From JAHOYW01 sp963664605 (GTDB lineage: Bacteria > Verrucomicrobiota > Lentisphaeria > Victivallales > Victivallaceae), in contig OY761536.1 in NCBI GenBank assembly GCA_963664605.1, positions 2,790,001 through 2,854,000 of the forward strand: DNA of 64,000 bases, read 5' to 3'. Below, in pieces: positions 27,397 through 35,690 of the stretch (the first letter of the stretch is position 1; each line of letters opens with the position of its first letter). Under the pieces are notes generated by a model, which saw nothing but the letters and a program-made list of their open reading frames with translations, searched no databases and was not told the DNA's origin. The position numbers and the translations under genes were made by a program.

Positions 27397-27489
27397 AGGA
27401 GGTAAATGAAGCATATAATCATCATTGATATAAGAAAATATCATTTAAATAATTAGTTCTGTTTATAAAACTTAAATATGGAGAAAAAA

Positions 27490-28164
27490 ATGAAAAAGAT
27501 ATTTGTATTTTTAGCTGTGTGCAGTATTGCTCATGCGTTGATTGGAGCCGAAAAAAATATACTATGGGAATCTAGTTTTAGTCAAAGTGAACTTGATAAG
27601 CCTGTTGCGGGATTCTCTCCCAGATGTACTTTGAAAGAGGAAGACGGCAAGCGTTTTCTGGCATTTGTAAGGCAAAAACCGCCCATGCACCTCTGTTGGC
27701 TCATAAGCGGCGGCCAGAAAAACTCTGCAAAATGGATGGATTATGAACTAAGCTTTGAAGTGAAGTTTAACACTGCGAACAATACAATCAGCGCACTTGT
27801 AAATAATCAAGGCGCCAAACCTGATTTAAAGTATATCTGGTATTATATTGATATCTTGAAAAAAGGCTTGCGTTTGAGGTGTCATGGGACAAAAATTAAA
27901 TATGAAGACTGTAAATATTCAGATGCTGAACTTAGTAATTTAAAATCCGGCGAATGGTATAAGTTTTCTATTCGTGTATCCAACAGTTCTAAAACAATCG
28001 AAGTTTTCAGGGAAAAGGAAGGAAAAATGGTAAAAACAGCTTCCTGGGATAACATTGCCCGTGCCGGAGGCGGCTTTAACTTCTATATTACATGCAGTCT
28101 TGACATTACCAATTTAAAAGTTATTTCACTGCAGGAAAAGAAGAGTGATGATAAAACAAATTAA
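27490..28164 (+). CDS. Secreted laminin-G/DUF1080-like β-sandwich protein
   Basis: 224 residues from ATG 27490, with GGAG 6 bases upstream. An ATG 12 bases earlier contributes that GGAG and is unlikely to be the start. Signal peptide MKKIFVFLAVCSIAHALIGA. The body alternates β-strands: DYELSFEVKFNTANNTISALVN, LKSGEWYKFSIRVSNSSKTIEVF, the concanavalin-like fold pattern of DUF1080 / 3-keto-disaccharide-hydrolase-like and LamG domains. Binding or hydrolytic role cannot be separated. Its end overlaps the next gene by about 17 bases. Confidence 0.62.
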   Translation: MKKIFVFLAVCSIAHALIGAEKNILWESSFSQSELDKPVAGFSPRCTLKEEDGKRFLAFVRQKPPMHLCWLISGGQKNSAKWMDYELSFEVKFNTANNTISALVNNQGAKPDLKYIWYYIDILKKGLRLRCHGTKIKYEDCKYSDAELSNLKSGEWYKFSIRVSNSSKTIEVFREKEGKMVKTASWDNIARAGGGFNFYITCSLDITNLKVISLQEKKSDDKTN

Positions 28165-30373
28165 ACAAAAGCAATTCAAATTACCTGAATGCGGTATTTA
28201 TATAGGCAGCGGAATCTATCCCATGAGTACTGATTACCTGCTTTCAACACTTTATGCACACCAGTCATGGGCAGTACAAAGCTTTTCTCCGCAGGAAATG
28301 ATTGATAAAATCATTGAAGACAACCAAGGTAATCTTGCTCAGTTCTGGGGATATTCACGAGGATATTCTCCCAGGATGTTAGCCGAATGGATCTATGCAC
28401 TAGATGAGATCAATATTGTTTTGCCGGAACCGGACTGGGAAAATAAAAAGTACTGGCGCAAAGAAGATTGCCCGGAGTTTGAGATTTATGCCGACCGTCG
28501 TGGTGCGGGGGCATTACGTTTTGCCAGGGAAGCAAAAAATAAAGGTATTTATACTACTTTTATTTATACTGACGCTCATCCTAAATGGTCAAAACAACTT
28601 GAACAGCTTGGTGAATATTATCTTGGTTATGATTTTGGAGAGCGCTTCACTTTCCGCTTCGAAGAAAAATCACTCAAAGGCAAAAATTTGTCAAAAATAT
28701 CCCTGGCAGACTTTGCTGATGATTTTATGGCAGAAGTAAAAAAGCATATTGACGAATACCGCCGCAATGGCTGGGGCCCTATAATGGGAACCAGCTGTAA
28801 TTTTTACATTGATTATGAAATTGCAGCTGGAGCTGATATCCCTTTATTGGAAGACTTTGCTTTTCAGCATTTGAATATGGCTTCCGCCTTATCGCGCGGC
28901 CTTTACCGGCAATACGATCTTCCTGTCTGGGGTTCTCACCTGGCACATGAACACTATGCGTGGATACCTTACCGTAACAAGTATAGATTTGATCTTCTAA
29001 AAATAGCTATGTACCAAAAATACATGGGCGGCGCAAAGATGATTATTAATGAAAGCGGCAACTGGTTTGTTGAAGCGTCACTGGTTGAGGATTCTCCCAA
29101 GCATGAATTGCCAATAGTTGACCTGAAACCTTCCGAAGTTTCCTGGAATGGTGGAGAAACTCCTGTATTCTCATCCTACATTGAGGAAGCACGTAAACAT
29201 TTTCACAAGGTGGATTATAATTCAGATATATGTAAAAATTATAGAGAAATAATCTCTGATTTTTACGATTTTGTAAAGAAGAACGGCACTCCTGAAGGGC
29301 AACCCGAGGTTTCTGTAGCCGTTATTAAAGGAAATTATGATCTGTGCAGTGCGGAATTCAGCCCTAACAGTGCGATTGCCGGAGCTTATTCTCTGGCGGA
29401 ACAGAATCCGTTATGGTTTGAGGGTGCACCCGAAAAGACTTGGGATATTGTTAAAAATGTGTTTTTCCCGCTTGAACCTGTATTGGGAAAACACCCCAAC
29501 GCTTTTGTTTCGGGAACACCCTATGGCATGGTGGATATTGTAAGTTTTGCCCAGGATAATATTGATTGTGATTTCCTGATTAACAACTATAAAGCTTTAC
29601 TTTTTGCAGGTTGGAATACCGCCTCGGAAAAACAATATAACGAACTTAATAAATTCGTCAAGGCGGGCGGGACTTTATTTATATCTATTCCCCATTTATC
29701 TACAAATACTACTCGTAACTATGTAGGATATGCGGTAGATGAATTACTTTTTGGCGGTGATTTTTCTGAATTGTGCGGCATAAAGGTTAAAAAACGTGGA
29801 CAACGTTTACATTGGATAACTGCGGCACGTGGAAATAATGATTTGGGTTTTGAGTTCCCGCGCCGTTTCGGACATATGCAAACCTGCATGGGAGAAATCG
29901 AAATAACTGATCCGGGAATGGAAATCCTGGCTGTTGATGATGAACAGGGACTTCCATTTCTCTTGCGGCGCAAGCATGGTAAAGGAACTGTCTACTTTTT
30001 AAATTCCTGGTCATATCCCGGAGCAGTTAATTATGACCAGGGACCTGGAGCAACAGTTGATTCGTTAGGTTTGATTGGAATAATTTACAGCCATATTGCA
30101 AAATTAAACCGTGGTACATACTGGATAAGTGACAATGGCGTTGCTCCAGGTGAGGAATGCAAATATATTGCTTTTTCGTACTTTCCCGAGTCGCAACAAC
30201 TATGTCTGCAAAATATTGACTTTGAACATCCGCACAGTTTTTTTCTGCATTATAAAGAGCATAAAAAGAGAATAACTTTAGCCGGCCAGGAATTTAAGAT
30301 GCTTAAAAACAAGAAAAACGTTAATAAAAGGGGAGGTATATGTTCACGCAAAGAAGAACCGGTAATAATTTAA
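28148..30373 (+). CDS. Large glycosidase-like protein with GATase-like (β-galactosidase-trimerisation) domain
   Basis: 741 residues from ATG 28148, with AGGAAAAG upstream. No signal peptide. The first ~400 residues look like a (β/α)-barrel: GIYTTFIYTDAHPKW, WGPIMGTSCNFYIDYEIAAGAD (Asp-Tyr-Glu) and GAKMIINESGNWF, with an Asn-Glu-Ser suggestive of an acid catalyst. From about 470, FLINNYKALLFAGWNTASEKQYNELNKFVKAGGTLFISIPH is the class-I-amidotransferase-like fold used by GH42-type enzymes for assembly. Family not recognised with certainty; clan GH-A or a related carrageenase-like family is possible. It overlaps the secreted gene upstream but appears cytoplasmic. Confidence 0.6.
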   Translation: MIKQIKQKQFKLPECGIYIGSGIYPMSTDYLLSTLYAHQSWAVQSFSPQEMIDKIIEDNQGNLAQFWGYSRGYSPRMLAEWIYALDEINIVLPEPDWENKKYWRKEDCPEFEIYADRRGAGALRFAREAKNKGIYTTFIYTDAHPKWSKQLEQLGEYYLGYDFGERFTFRFEEKSLKGKNLSKISLADFADDFMAEVKKHIDEYRRNGWGPIMGTSCNFYIDYEIAAGADIPLLEDFAFQHLNMASALSRGLYRQYDLPVWGSHLAHEHYAWIPYRNKYRFDLLKIAMYQKYMGGAKMIINESGNWFVEASLVEDSPKHELPIVDLKPSEVSWNGGETPVFSSYIEEARKHFHKVDYNSDICKNYREIISDFYDFVKKNGTPEGQPEVSVAVIKGNYDLCSAEFSPNSAIAGAYSLAEQNPLWFEGAPEKTWDIVKNVFFPLEPVLGKHPNAFVSGTPYGMVDIVSFAQDNIDCDFLINNYKALLFAGWNTASEKQYNELNKFVKAGGTLFISIPHLSTNTTRNYVGYAVDELLFGGDFSELCGIKVKKRGQRLHWITAARGNNDLGFEFPRRFGHMQTCMGEIEITDPGMEILAVDDEQGLPFLLRRKHGKGTVYFLNSWSYPGAVNYDQGPGATVDSLGLIGIIYSHIAKLNRGTYWISDNGVAPGEECKYIAFSYFPESQQLCLQNIDFEHPHSFFLHYKEHKKRITLAGQEFKMLKNKKNVNKRGGICSRKEEPVII

Positions 30374-30407
30374 TTAAGATATTAAAACTAAAAAAAAGGA
30401 GACTGAA

Positions 30408-31157
30408 ATGAAAGATCGAAAAAACATTAAATGTAGTTCAATTTTCACACTTATTGAGCTCCTCGTCGTGATAGCTATCATAGCGATACTTGCCAGTATG
30501 TTGCTTCCGGCATTAACTAGAGCAAGAGAATTAGCCAAAGGAGCGGCTTGTAAAAATAACCTGAAACAACTAGGAACATATGCATACCTCTACGTTGATG
30601 ACAATGACGGTATGATTTGGAATGATTGGAGAAACCAGGCTCTTTACTATGCCCATAAAACAACTAGTCACAGCTTTAGAGACGATAATTCCGTTTTGCT
30701 TTGCCCAAGTTTACCAAAATCCAGTTCTGTCAACTCGGTATATGACAAATTAAGTAATGCAAATTATGCTACTTGGATTCTGGCTCCTAATTATGGCAAT
30801 TCAAGGCTGAGTAAAGTGAAAAATATAGCTTCCAAAATTGGTATGCTGGATTGGGGAGCCGGAGGCGGCAACGTAAATATTGCCTATGGATATGGTAGTA
30901 GTTACGCAGCAGATTATCGCAATTATGTACCTGGCGCGTCAAAATATCCTAAGGCTATTATAAATGGTTTAAATTTCCCTAACAAGCCTGAATGCCTTCA
31001 GGACTTCGTTACTGGACGTCATGCAAAAACCGTAAACACCCTTATGGGAGATGGACACGTGGAAGGGCTTGCAAGTAATGACGTTGCTGTAGACTACTAT
31101 GTCAGAACCAATAACTTAAATTTAATGGGACCGTTGTTTAAAAAGTATAATCAATAA
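30408..31157 (+). CDS. Type II secretion-like pseudopilin with H-X9-DG motif
   Basis: 249 residues. The prepilin cleavage and methylation motif FTLIELLVVIAIIAILASML lies near residue 13, with GAACKNNLKQLGTYAYLYVDDNDG after it. The C-terminal H-x9-DG signature is present (RHAKTVNTLMGDGHVEG). This is the pseudopilin family hugely expanded in Lentisphaerota and Planctomycetes. Such proteins are cleaved and exposed at the envelope, and may support adhesion or uptake of polymers. Here it lies in the glycan cluster. ATG with AAGGAG upstream. Confidence 0.9.
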   Translation: MKDRKNIKCSSIFTLIELLVVIAIIAILASMLLPALTRARELAKGAACKNNLKQLGTYAYLYVDDNDGMIWNDWRNQALYYAHKTTSHSFRDDNSVLLCPSLPKSSSVNSVYDKLSNANYATWILAPNYGNSRLSKVKNIASKIGMLDWGAGGGNVNIAYGYGSSYAADYRNYVPGASKYPKAIINGLNFPNKPECLQDFVTGRHAKTVNTLMGDGHVEGLASNDVAVDYYVRTNNLNLMGPLFKKYNQ

Positions 31158-31165
31158 AACTTCAC

Positions 31166-31196
31166 TTCTCCCCAATTAGAGTGTTCTTGGGGAGAA
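31166..31196 (+). terminator. Strong hairpin after the pseudopilin gene
   Basis: A 10-bp perfect stem, TTCTCCCCAA (31166-31175) and TTGGGGAGAA (31187-31196), with an 11-base loop, 9 bases after the pseudopilin stop. There is no T-tract, so termination may be partial. Confidence 0.5.
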
Positions 31197-31257
31197 ATAT
31201 GTGCATTATTAAATATTATTGGGATATTTTTGGCAATTAGATTGGATTAAATAAAAA

Positions 31258-32358
31258 ATGCTGAAAATCGATACAAATTTTGCCGGAGGCAACGTTCATG
31301 TAATAAGTCAAAATGACAAACAAGTTGAACTTGATACGGATATGAGAGATACTTTCGGGTATTGGTTCTATTGGTATTTTCGTGCCAAGTCCATGCTTCC
31401 TAGACGGTATAAATTCAGGTTTGTGAATACTCCGGCAATCAGCCACGCGGGCCCGGCGGTGAGTTACGACGAAGGTAAAAACTGGCAATGGCTTGGCTTT
31501 AATAATGTAAATTTCAACGATGAAAGCTTTGAATTTGATTTTACCAAAAAAATTTCAAAAGTAAGGTTTTGTGTTGCGATTCCTTATCTTGAACATAACT
31601 GGAAAGTATTTGCCGCAAAACATTCTGCTGACAAATTATTTCATCAATCATTTTTAAATACCCCAAGCAAGGGAAACAGGCAGGTGGAATTCGCTCGAAT
31701 CGGTACAGGAAAAGGGAAAAAAGTATTTATATGCGCACGTCATCATTGTTGTGAAATGACCGCAAATTACGTTATGGAAGGACTCATTGATTATGCTCTT
31801 TCGCATAAATCATTTCACAAGAATATTACATTGATGGTAGTTCCATTTGTTGATAAAGACGGCGTAGAATGCGGTGATCAGGGCAAAAACAGAAAGCCTA
31901 GAGATTACGGGCGTGATTATGGTGATGTTCCGATTTACCCGGAAACTTATGATATTATGAAGATAATCAATAAGACTCGTCCGCAAGTCATTCTTGATTT
32001 ACATTGTCCTTATTTAAGGGGCAATGAATCCGAAAACGTTTACTTTGTCGAAAAGCCGGGAAATGATTTAAAACACAAACTGAATTTGTTTTGCAATCAG
32101 CTTGAAAAGCATTCTACAATAGAATTACAATATTTTAAAGCTAATAATTTAAGATTTGGTGACGGTTGGAATTCTGCAGCAAATTATAAGCTGGGCATGT
32201 CATTAAGTTTTTGGGCTTCCAGCCTTGAATGGAAGCCATTGGCTGCAACAATGGAAACTCCTTATGCTATAGCAAACCAAAAGGTAATTATTCCTGAAAC
32301 ATCCAGAAAACTGGGTAAAGCAATCGCAAAATCTATTGAAGCATATTTTAATATTTAA
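31258..32358 (+). CDS. M14-family zinc carboxypeptidase-like protein
   Basis: 366 residues without signal peptide. A β-sandwich N-terminal domain (1-130), as in cytosolic carboxypeptidase-like M14 members, precedes the catalytic domain. Zinc ligands fit H163-C-C-E166 and H249 (ILDLHCP); GDQGKNRKPRDYGRDY supplies the Arg/Asn substrate residues; METPYA near the C-terminus supplies the catalytic Glu. It would remove or hydrolyse a C-terminal amino acid or an amide, possibly from a peptide or amidated sugar. It is last before the tRNA on the opposite strand. No clear ribosome site. Confidence 0.72.
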   Translation: MLKIDTNFAGGNVHVISQNDKQVELDTDMRDTFGYWFYWYFRAKSMLPRRYKFRFVNTPAISHAGPAVSYDEGKNWQWLGFNNVNFNDESFEFDFTKKISKVRFCVAIPYLEHNWKVFAAKHSADKLFHQSFLNTPSKGNRQVEFARIGTGKGKKVFICARHHCCEMTANYVMEGLIDYALSHKSFHKNITLMVVPFVDKDGVECGDQGKNRKPRDYGRDYGDVPIYPETYDIMKIINKTRPQVILDLHCPYLRGNESENVYFVEKPGNDLKHKLNLFCNQLEKHSTIELQYFKANNLRFGDGWNSAANYKLGMSLSFWASSLEWKPLAATMETPYAIANQKVIIPETSRKLGKAIAKSIEAYFNI

Positions 32359-32386
32359 TACCGCAGTAAAGAATTAGGTAAAAAAA

Positions 32387-32460
32387 TGGAGCGAGTAAGG
32401 GGAATTGAACCCCTATGACCAGCTTGGGAAGCTGGTGCACAACCATTATGCCATACTCGC
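32387..32460 (-). tRNA. tRNA-Gly (CCC)
   Basis: Read on the minus strand. The acceptor stem GCGAGTA pairs with TACTCGC, the anticodon arm is CCAGC-TTCCCAA-GCTGG giving anticodon CCC, and the T-arm is AGGGG-TTCAATT-CCCCT. Discriminator T and encoded CCA (32387-32389) follow, then a run of six T. Confidence 0.93.
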
Positions 32461-32560
32461 TAATGTCATATTATATAAAAAACGCTGTTTTAGTAAAATA
32501 TCAAGTAAAATTTTATAATTTTTTATATTTTTATACGATTTCTTAACTTCCCTGTATAGC

Positions 32561-32589
32561 AAAAATCCCCGTAACTGCAACGGGGATTT
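32561..32589 (-). terminator. Rho-independent terminator downstream of the small membrane protein gene
   Basis: A 10-bp perfect stem, AAATCCCCGT (32563-32572) and ACGGGGATTT (32580-32589). On the minus strand it continues into TTTT. It supports transcription of the small gene at 32643-32858. Confidence 0.65.
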
Positions 32590-32591
32590 AA

Positions 32592-32609
32592 AGTTCCCTT
32601 ACAGGGAAT
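32592..32609. repeat. Short repeat copy 1 flanking the small membrane gene
   Basis: AGTTCCCTTACAGGGAAT, itself a TTCCC/GGGAA hairpin. A copy lacking one G lies at 32956-32972, on the other side of the 32643-32858 gene. Confidence 0.5.
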
Positions 32610-32642
32610 CATATCTGACCTAGCCCTATACCTAAGAAATCC

Positions 32643-32858
32643 CTATTTATAACTTTTTAAGCTGAAGTGCTTAATTAAAAAGTAAATCCCGATCAGGAAA
32701 GTATTACCTGAAATAATCAAAGCTAATCCAATATATATTGCAAATTGTATCCCCATAGTATTCGCTGTAGGACTAACAATATCAATCAAAGCCTTATATG
32801 CAATAGCCGAAGTCCAAAACAACATTAGAATACCAATAACTATCTTTACTATTTTCAT
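32643..32858 (-). CDS. Small two-helix membrane protein, hypothetical
   Basis: 71 residues with two hydrophobic segments (about 4-27 and 38-62: VIGILMLFWTSAIAYKALI and QFAIYIGLALIISGNTFLIGIYFL) and a short basic tail. No family recognised, no strong ribosome site. A terminator follows it and it does not overlap other genes, which favours a real gene. Confidence 0.5.
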   Translation of the reverse strand: MKIVKIVIGILMLFWTSAIAYKALIDIVSPTANTMGIQFAIYIGLALIISGNTFLIGIYFLIKHFSLKSYK

Positions 32859-32955
32859 AATTATTTGAAATATCTGATATAATTAGTTTTCAACAATTTA
32901 CAAATTAAAAATGGCATTAAATGACACCTTTTTTGAGATTTTTTAGGCAATACAT

Positions 32956-32972
32956 AGTTCCCTTACAGGAAT
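32956..32972. repeat. Short repeat copy 2 flanking the small membrane gene
   Basis: AGTTCCCTTACAGGAAT, identical to 32592-32609 except for one missing G. It sits 9 bases beyond the purC stop. Confidence 0.5.
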
Positions 32973-32981
32973 AAGTTTTTA

Positions 32982-33878
32982 TTAGAATTCTTTTCCGGTA
33001 ATAGCTTTGTAGGCTTCAAGATATTTAGCAGTGGTTTTTTCCACGACCTCTTTCGGGAGAACCGGCCCCGGCGCGACTTTGCCCCAATCCAGGGTTTCCA
33101 GATAGTCGCGAACATATTGTTTATCAAGACTTACCGGGCTACAGCCGACTTCATATTGATCAGCAGGCCAAAAACGGCTTGAATCAGGAGTGAGGACTTC
33201 ATCAATAAGTATGATCTTACCATCATACACGCCAAATTCAAATTTAGTATCAGCTAGAATAATACCTTTAGTTTTGGCATAATCATGAGCTTTAGTGTAG
33301 ATTTTTATAGACAGGTCTTTGACCTCATTAGCCATATCCTGTCCTAGTATTTCTATTGTTTGTTCAAATGAAATAGCTTCATCATGAAGCCCTTGTTCAG
33401 CTTTGGTAGAAGGAGTGAATAATACTTCATCAAGTTTTTCTGCCTGACGATATCCGGGACGCAGTTTGATACCTGATACTTCACCAGTCTTTTGATAGTC
33501 CTTCCAGCCGCTGCCGATAATGTATCCGCGAACAATACACTCCACAGAAAGGGGTTGAGCTTTTTTGACTATCATCGCCCTTCCCTGAAGGTCATCGGCA
33601 TACTTTACCAGTTCAGGACGTGTGGTAACATCCGCAGTAATGAGATGATTTTCTACAAAATCCATCATTTCAAACCAAAATAAAGAAACTCTGGTAAGGA
33701 CTTCCCCCTTGGAAGGAATACCGTTGGGCATAACAACATCGAAGGCGCTTAAACGATCACTGGCAACAAATAACAAGCTATCGCCCAAATCATAAATATC
33801 ACGAACTTTTCCGCGATTAAGCAGTTTAATTCCCTCTAATTCGCACTGAATTAATGCACCGTTATCGTCATATTTCAT
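32982..33878 (-). CDS. purC: Phosphoribosylaminoimidazole-succinocarboxamide synthase
   Basis: 298 residues. KLLNRGKVRDIYDLGDSLLFVASDRLSAFDVVMPNGIPSKG is the SAICAR synthetase N-terminus, and VECIVRGYIIGSGWKDYQKTG and ILADTKFEFG with LTPDSSRFWP are its nucleotide and substrate motifs. It joins CAIR and aspartate with ATP in purine synthesis. The length matches the longer ~300-residue form. It lies after the rplU terminator and is probably transcribed separately. Confidence 0.95.
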   Translation of the reverse strand: MKYDDNGALIQCELEGIKLLNRGKVRDIYDLGDSLLFVASDRLSAFDVVMPNGIPSKGEVLTRVSLFWFEMMDFVENHLITADVTTRPELVKYADDLQGRAMIVKKAQPLSVECIVRGYIIGSGWKDYQKTGEVSGIKLRPGYRQAEKLDEVLFTPSTKAEQGLHDEAISFEQTIEILGQDMANEVKDLSIKIYTKAHDYAKTKGIILADTKFEFGVYDGKIILIDEVLTPDSSRFWPADQYEVGCSPVSLDKQYVRDYLETLDWGKVAPGPVLPKEVVEKTTAKYLEAYKAITGKEF

Positions 33879-33921
33879 CTCGGTTCTCCCATTTTTGCGT
33901 TTTAGTCCGTGTTCCGGCTAT

Positions 33922-33959
33922 AAAAAAATGGTTCGAAGTTATTAAAACCCGAACCATTT
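33922..33959 (-). terminator. Rho-independent terminator of rplU
   Basis: A 10-bp perfect stem, AAATGGTTCG (33926-33935) and CGAACCATTT (33950-33959), with a 14-base loop. It is followed on the minus strand by a T-run (33922-33928). Confidence 0.75.
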
Positions 33960-33976
33960 CTAAAATTGTAATAAAA

Positions 33977-34291
33977 TTATGCGTTGATAGCAGAAATTTT
34001 AATTTTTGTCAGGTTTTGACGATGCCCGACTTTGCGGCGGTAGCCTTTACGTTTTTTCATTTTGAAAGCAATAAGTTTAGGGCCGCGGAACTGCTCTACT
34101 ATTTCAGCTTCAACCTTGGCTCCTTCCAATAATGGAGTACCAACTTTTAAGCTTTCGCCTTCTTCGCCAACCGCGAGGACTTCAGAGAAAGTTAATTTGC
34201 TGCCGGCATCACCTTCCAGCTTTTCAACTGCAACGATATCATCATTTTTTACTTTATACTGTTTTCCACCAGTTTTAATAATTGCGTACAT
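33977..34291 (-). CDS. rplU: 50S ribosomal protein L21
   Basis: 104 residues, canonical length. MYAIIKTGGKQYKV at the start and KMKKRKGYRRKVGHRQNLTKIKI at the end are diagnostic. It binds 23S rRNA in the large subunit. ATG with CAGGAG upstream. The usual partner rpmA (L27) is not downstream; a terminator and then purC follow instead. Confidence 0.97.
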   Translation of the reverse strand: MYAIIKTGGKQYKVKNDDIVAVEKLEGDAGSKLTFSEVLAVGEEGESLKVGTPLLEGAKVEAEIVEQFRGPKLIAFKMKKRKGYRRKVGHRQNLTKIKISAINA

Positions 34292-34361
34292 TTTATAATG
34301 CTCCTGAATTTATATCTAAATTAAATCATCTGAATCATATCAGCTTATATTTTATAAAAGC

Positions 34362-34384
34362 GAAAACGTACAATATACGTTTTC
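34362..34384 (-). promoter_or_regulatory. Inverted repeat in the rplU upstream region
   Basis: Perfect 9-bp arms, GAAAACGTA (34362-34370) and TACGTTTTC (34376-34384), 70 bases before the rplU start. On the minus strand GCTTTTATAAAA follows. It may terminate the lipoprotein transcript or form part of an rplU leader. Confidence 0.45.
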
Positions 34385-34442
34385 TGCTCATATGCAAATT
34401 TTATAAACAAAAATATGGAATTTTTCTTTGGCAACAAGCAGT

Positions 34443-34910
34443 TTACGGGCGTTTTTTTCCTAATATCACATTCTTTTTCATCAAGTCTTTAAAGTCAGCC
34501 CCTTCCACTCCCTTGACTTTATGATAAGGATTTACTTTCTTTTTACTTTTATGTTTTTTGTATTTAACTATCCCCATCCGCCACATAGCGCTGTCTGTCA
34601 AAAATTTCCCACTGTAAACAAAATTAACAGTTTTGCCTTCTTTATCGTTACTGTCCACGGACCAGCTGATAAACATCTTCCCCTGACGCGGTCCGGTATA
34701 ACGTACCCTCACTTCAGGCATTTTTTTATTTATCGCATCAGCCTCAGCTGCAGTAACAAATTTTTTATTTTTAGGCATCTTGGTAATCGTGTAACGTGCC
34801 ATATCAATTATAGTAAGCTTTTCTGATTCACTCAAGATACCGGAATCCAGGCTTGAACATCCACAAAGCAATAAAACAGCTGTTGCCAAGGTTAAGACCA
34901 TTTTTTCCAT
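34443..34910 (-). CDS. Small lipoprotein, hypothetical
   Basis: 155 residues from ATG 34910, with GGGGTG upstream. Two in-frame ATG codons lie 15-18 bases earlier. Lipoprotein signal MEKMVLTLATAVLLLCGC with lipobox LCGC. The mature part has a β-rich stretch (VRYTGPRQGKMFISWSVDS, GKTVNFVYSGKF) and a very basic C-terminus (KYKKHKSKKKVNPYHKVKG). No family recognised. Likely anchored in the envelope. Confidence 0.7.
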   Translation of the reverse strand: MEKMVLTLATAVLLLCGCSSLDSGILSESEKLTIIDMARYTITKMPKNKKFVTAAEADAINKKMPEVRVRYTGPRQGKMFISWSVDSNDKEGKTVNFVYSGKFLTDSAMWRMGIVKYKKHKSKKKVNPYHKVKGVEGADFKDLMKKNVILGKKRP

Positions 34911-34928
34911 AAAAACACCCCACATCAT

Positions 34929-35690
34929 TTACAGACCTGTCGGAATATCAACAAATTCACAGTCAATATCGAATTTCTTCTCAATCTCATTCATCACCGC
35001 TTTTACGCCGGGAGTCTCAGAATGATAATGCCCAAGCATCACTACCGTAATACCGCTTTCTTTAACATAATGATACATGGAATGACTCATTTCACCAGTA
35101 ACAAAGCAGTCAATCCCTTCGTCAACACACGCCATTAGGCCGTCCAAACCTCCGCCGCCGGAAATAATGCCTATCTTTTCCAGATTCTTATCCAGATTAC
35201 CGAAAACCTGAGCTTTACAGTCTAGTCCGGATTCAAATTTCCTGACCAGATGATTAACCTGATATGCCTCCGGCAAAACACCGCAACAGCCAATGTCACA
35301 ACCGCTGTAATTGGCAAAACTGTAGCGTTTACGCAGTTTTACTATATCCGCCAGCAAAGCGTTATGCCCTATTTTAGTATGTGCGTCAAGCGGTAGATGA
35401 GCCGCGTAAAGAGAAATACCGTTCTTAAACAATAATTCCAGCCGGGAAGCAGTGATTCCGGTAAAACGCCGTGGCTCGCTTCCCCAGCTTATGCCATGAT
35501 GAACAAAAACAAAATCAGCCCCTTTAGCCAATGCTGCCTCAAACAAAGACTGACAGGCATCAACGCCGAAAACTGCTTTATTGACTAAATTGCCGGCTTC
35601 AACCTGCAAACCGTTGTTGGAAGCGTCACCGGGAACTGCCTGTATATCCAGAAGTTCATCCAGGTATTTTGCAACTTCTTTAACTTGCAT
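34929..35690 (-). CDS. Nif3-like dinuclear metal centre protein
   Basis: 253 residues from ATG 35690, which has GGAGG about 9 bases upstream. Earlier in-frame starts have no site or too short a gap. NNGLQVE, FVHHGISW (His-His metal ligands), a second-half CFVTGEMSH, and GHYHSETPG are the NIF3/DUF34 metal-binding motifs. The family is a metal-dependent hydrolase, proposed GTP cyclohydrolase-type, with unsettled function. Its start overlaps the end of the metallopeptidase-like gene by 11 bases. Confidence 0.9.
   Translation of the reverse strand: MQVKEVAKYLDELLDIQAVPGDASNNGLQVEAGNLVNKAVFGVDACQSLFEAALAKGADFVFVHHGISWGSEPRRFTGITASRLELLFKNGISLYAAHLPLDAHTKIGHNALLADIVKLRKRYSFANYSGCDIGCCGVLPEAYQVNHLVRKFESGLDCKAQVFGNLDKNLEKIGIISGGGGLDGLMACVDEGIDCFVTGEMSHSMYHYVKESGITVVMLGHYHSETPGVKAVMNEIEKKFDIDCEFVDIPTGL

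Noticed and set aside
18621..32460. Genomic island inserted at the tRNA-Gly 3' end
   Set aside because: The glycan region lies on the tRNA's 3' side and is AT-richer, but I find no integrase and no copy of the tRNA 3' end near 18.6 kb or 26-27 kb, so no attachment site is supported.
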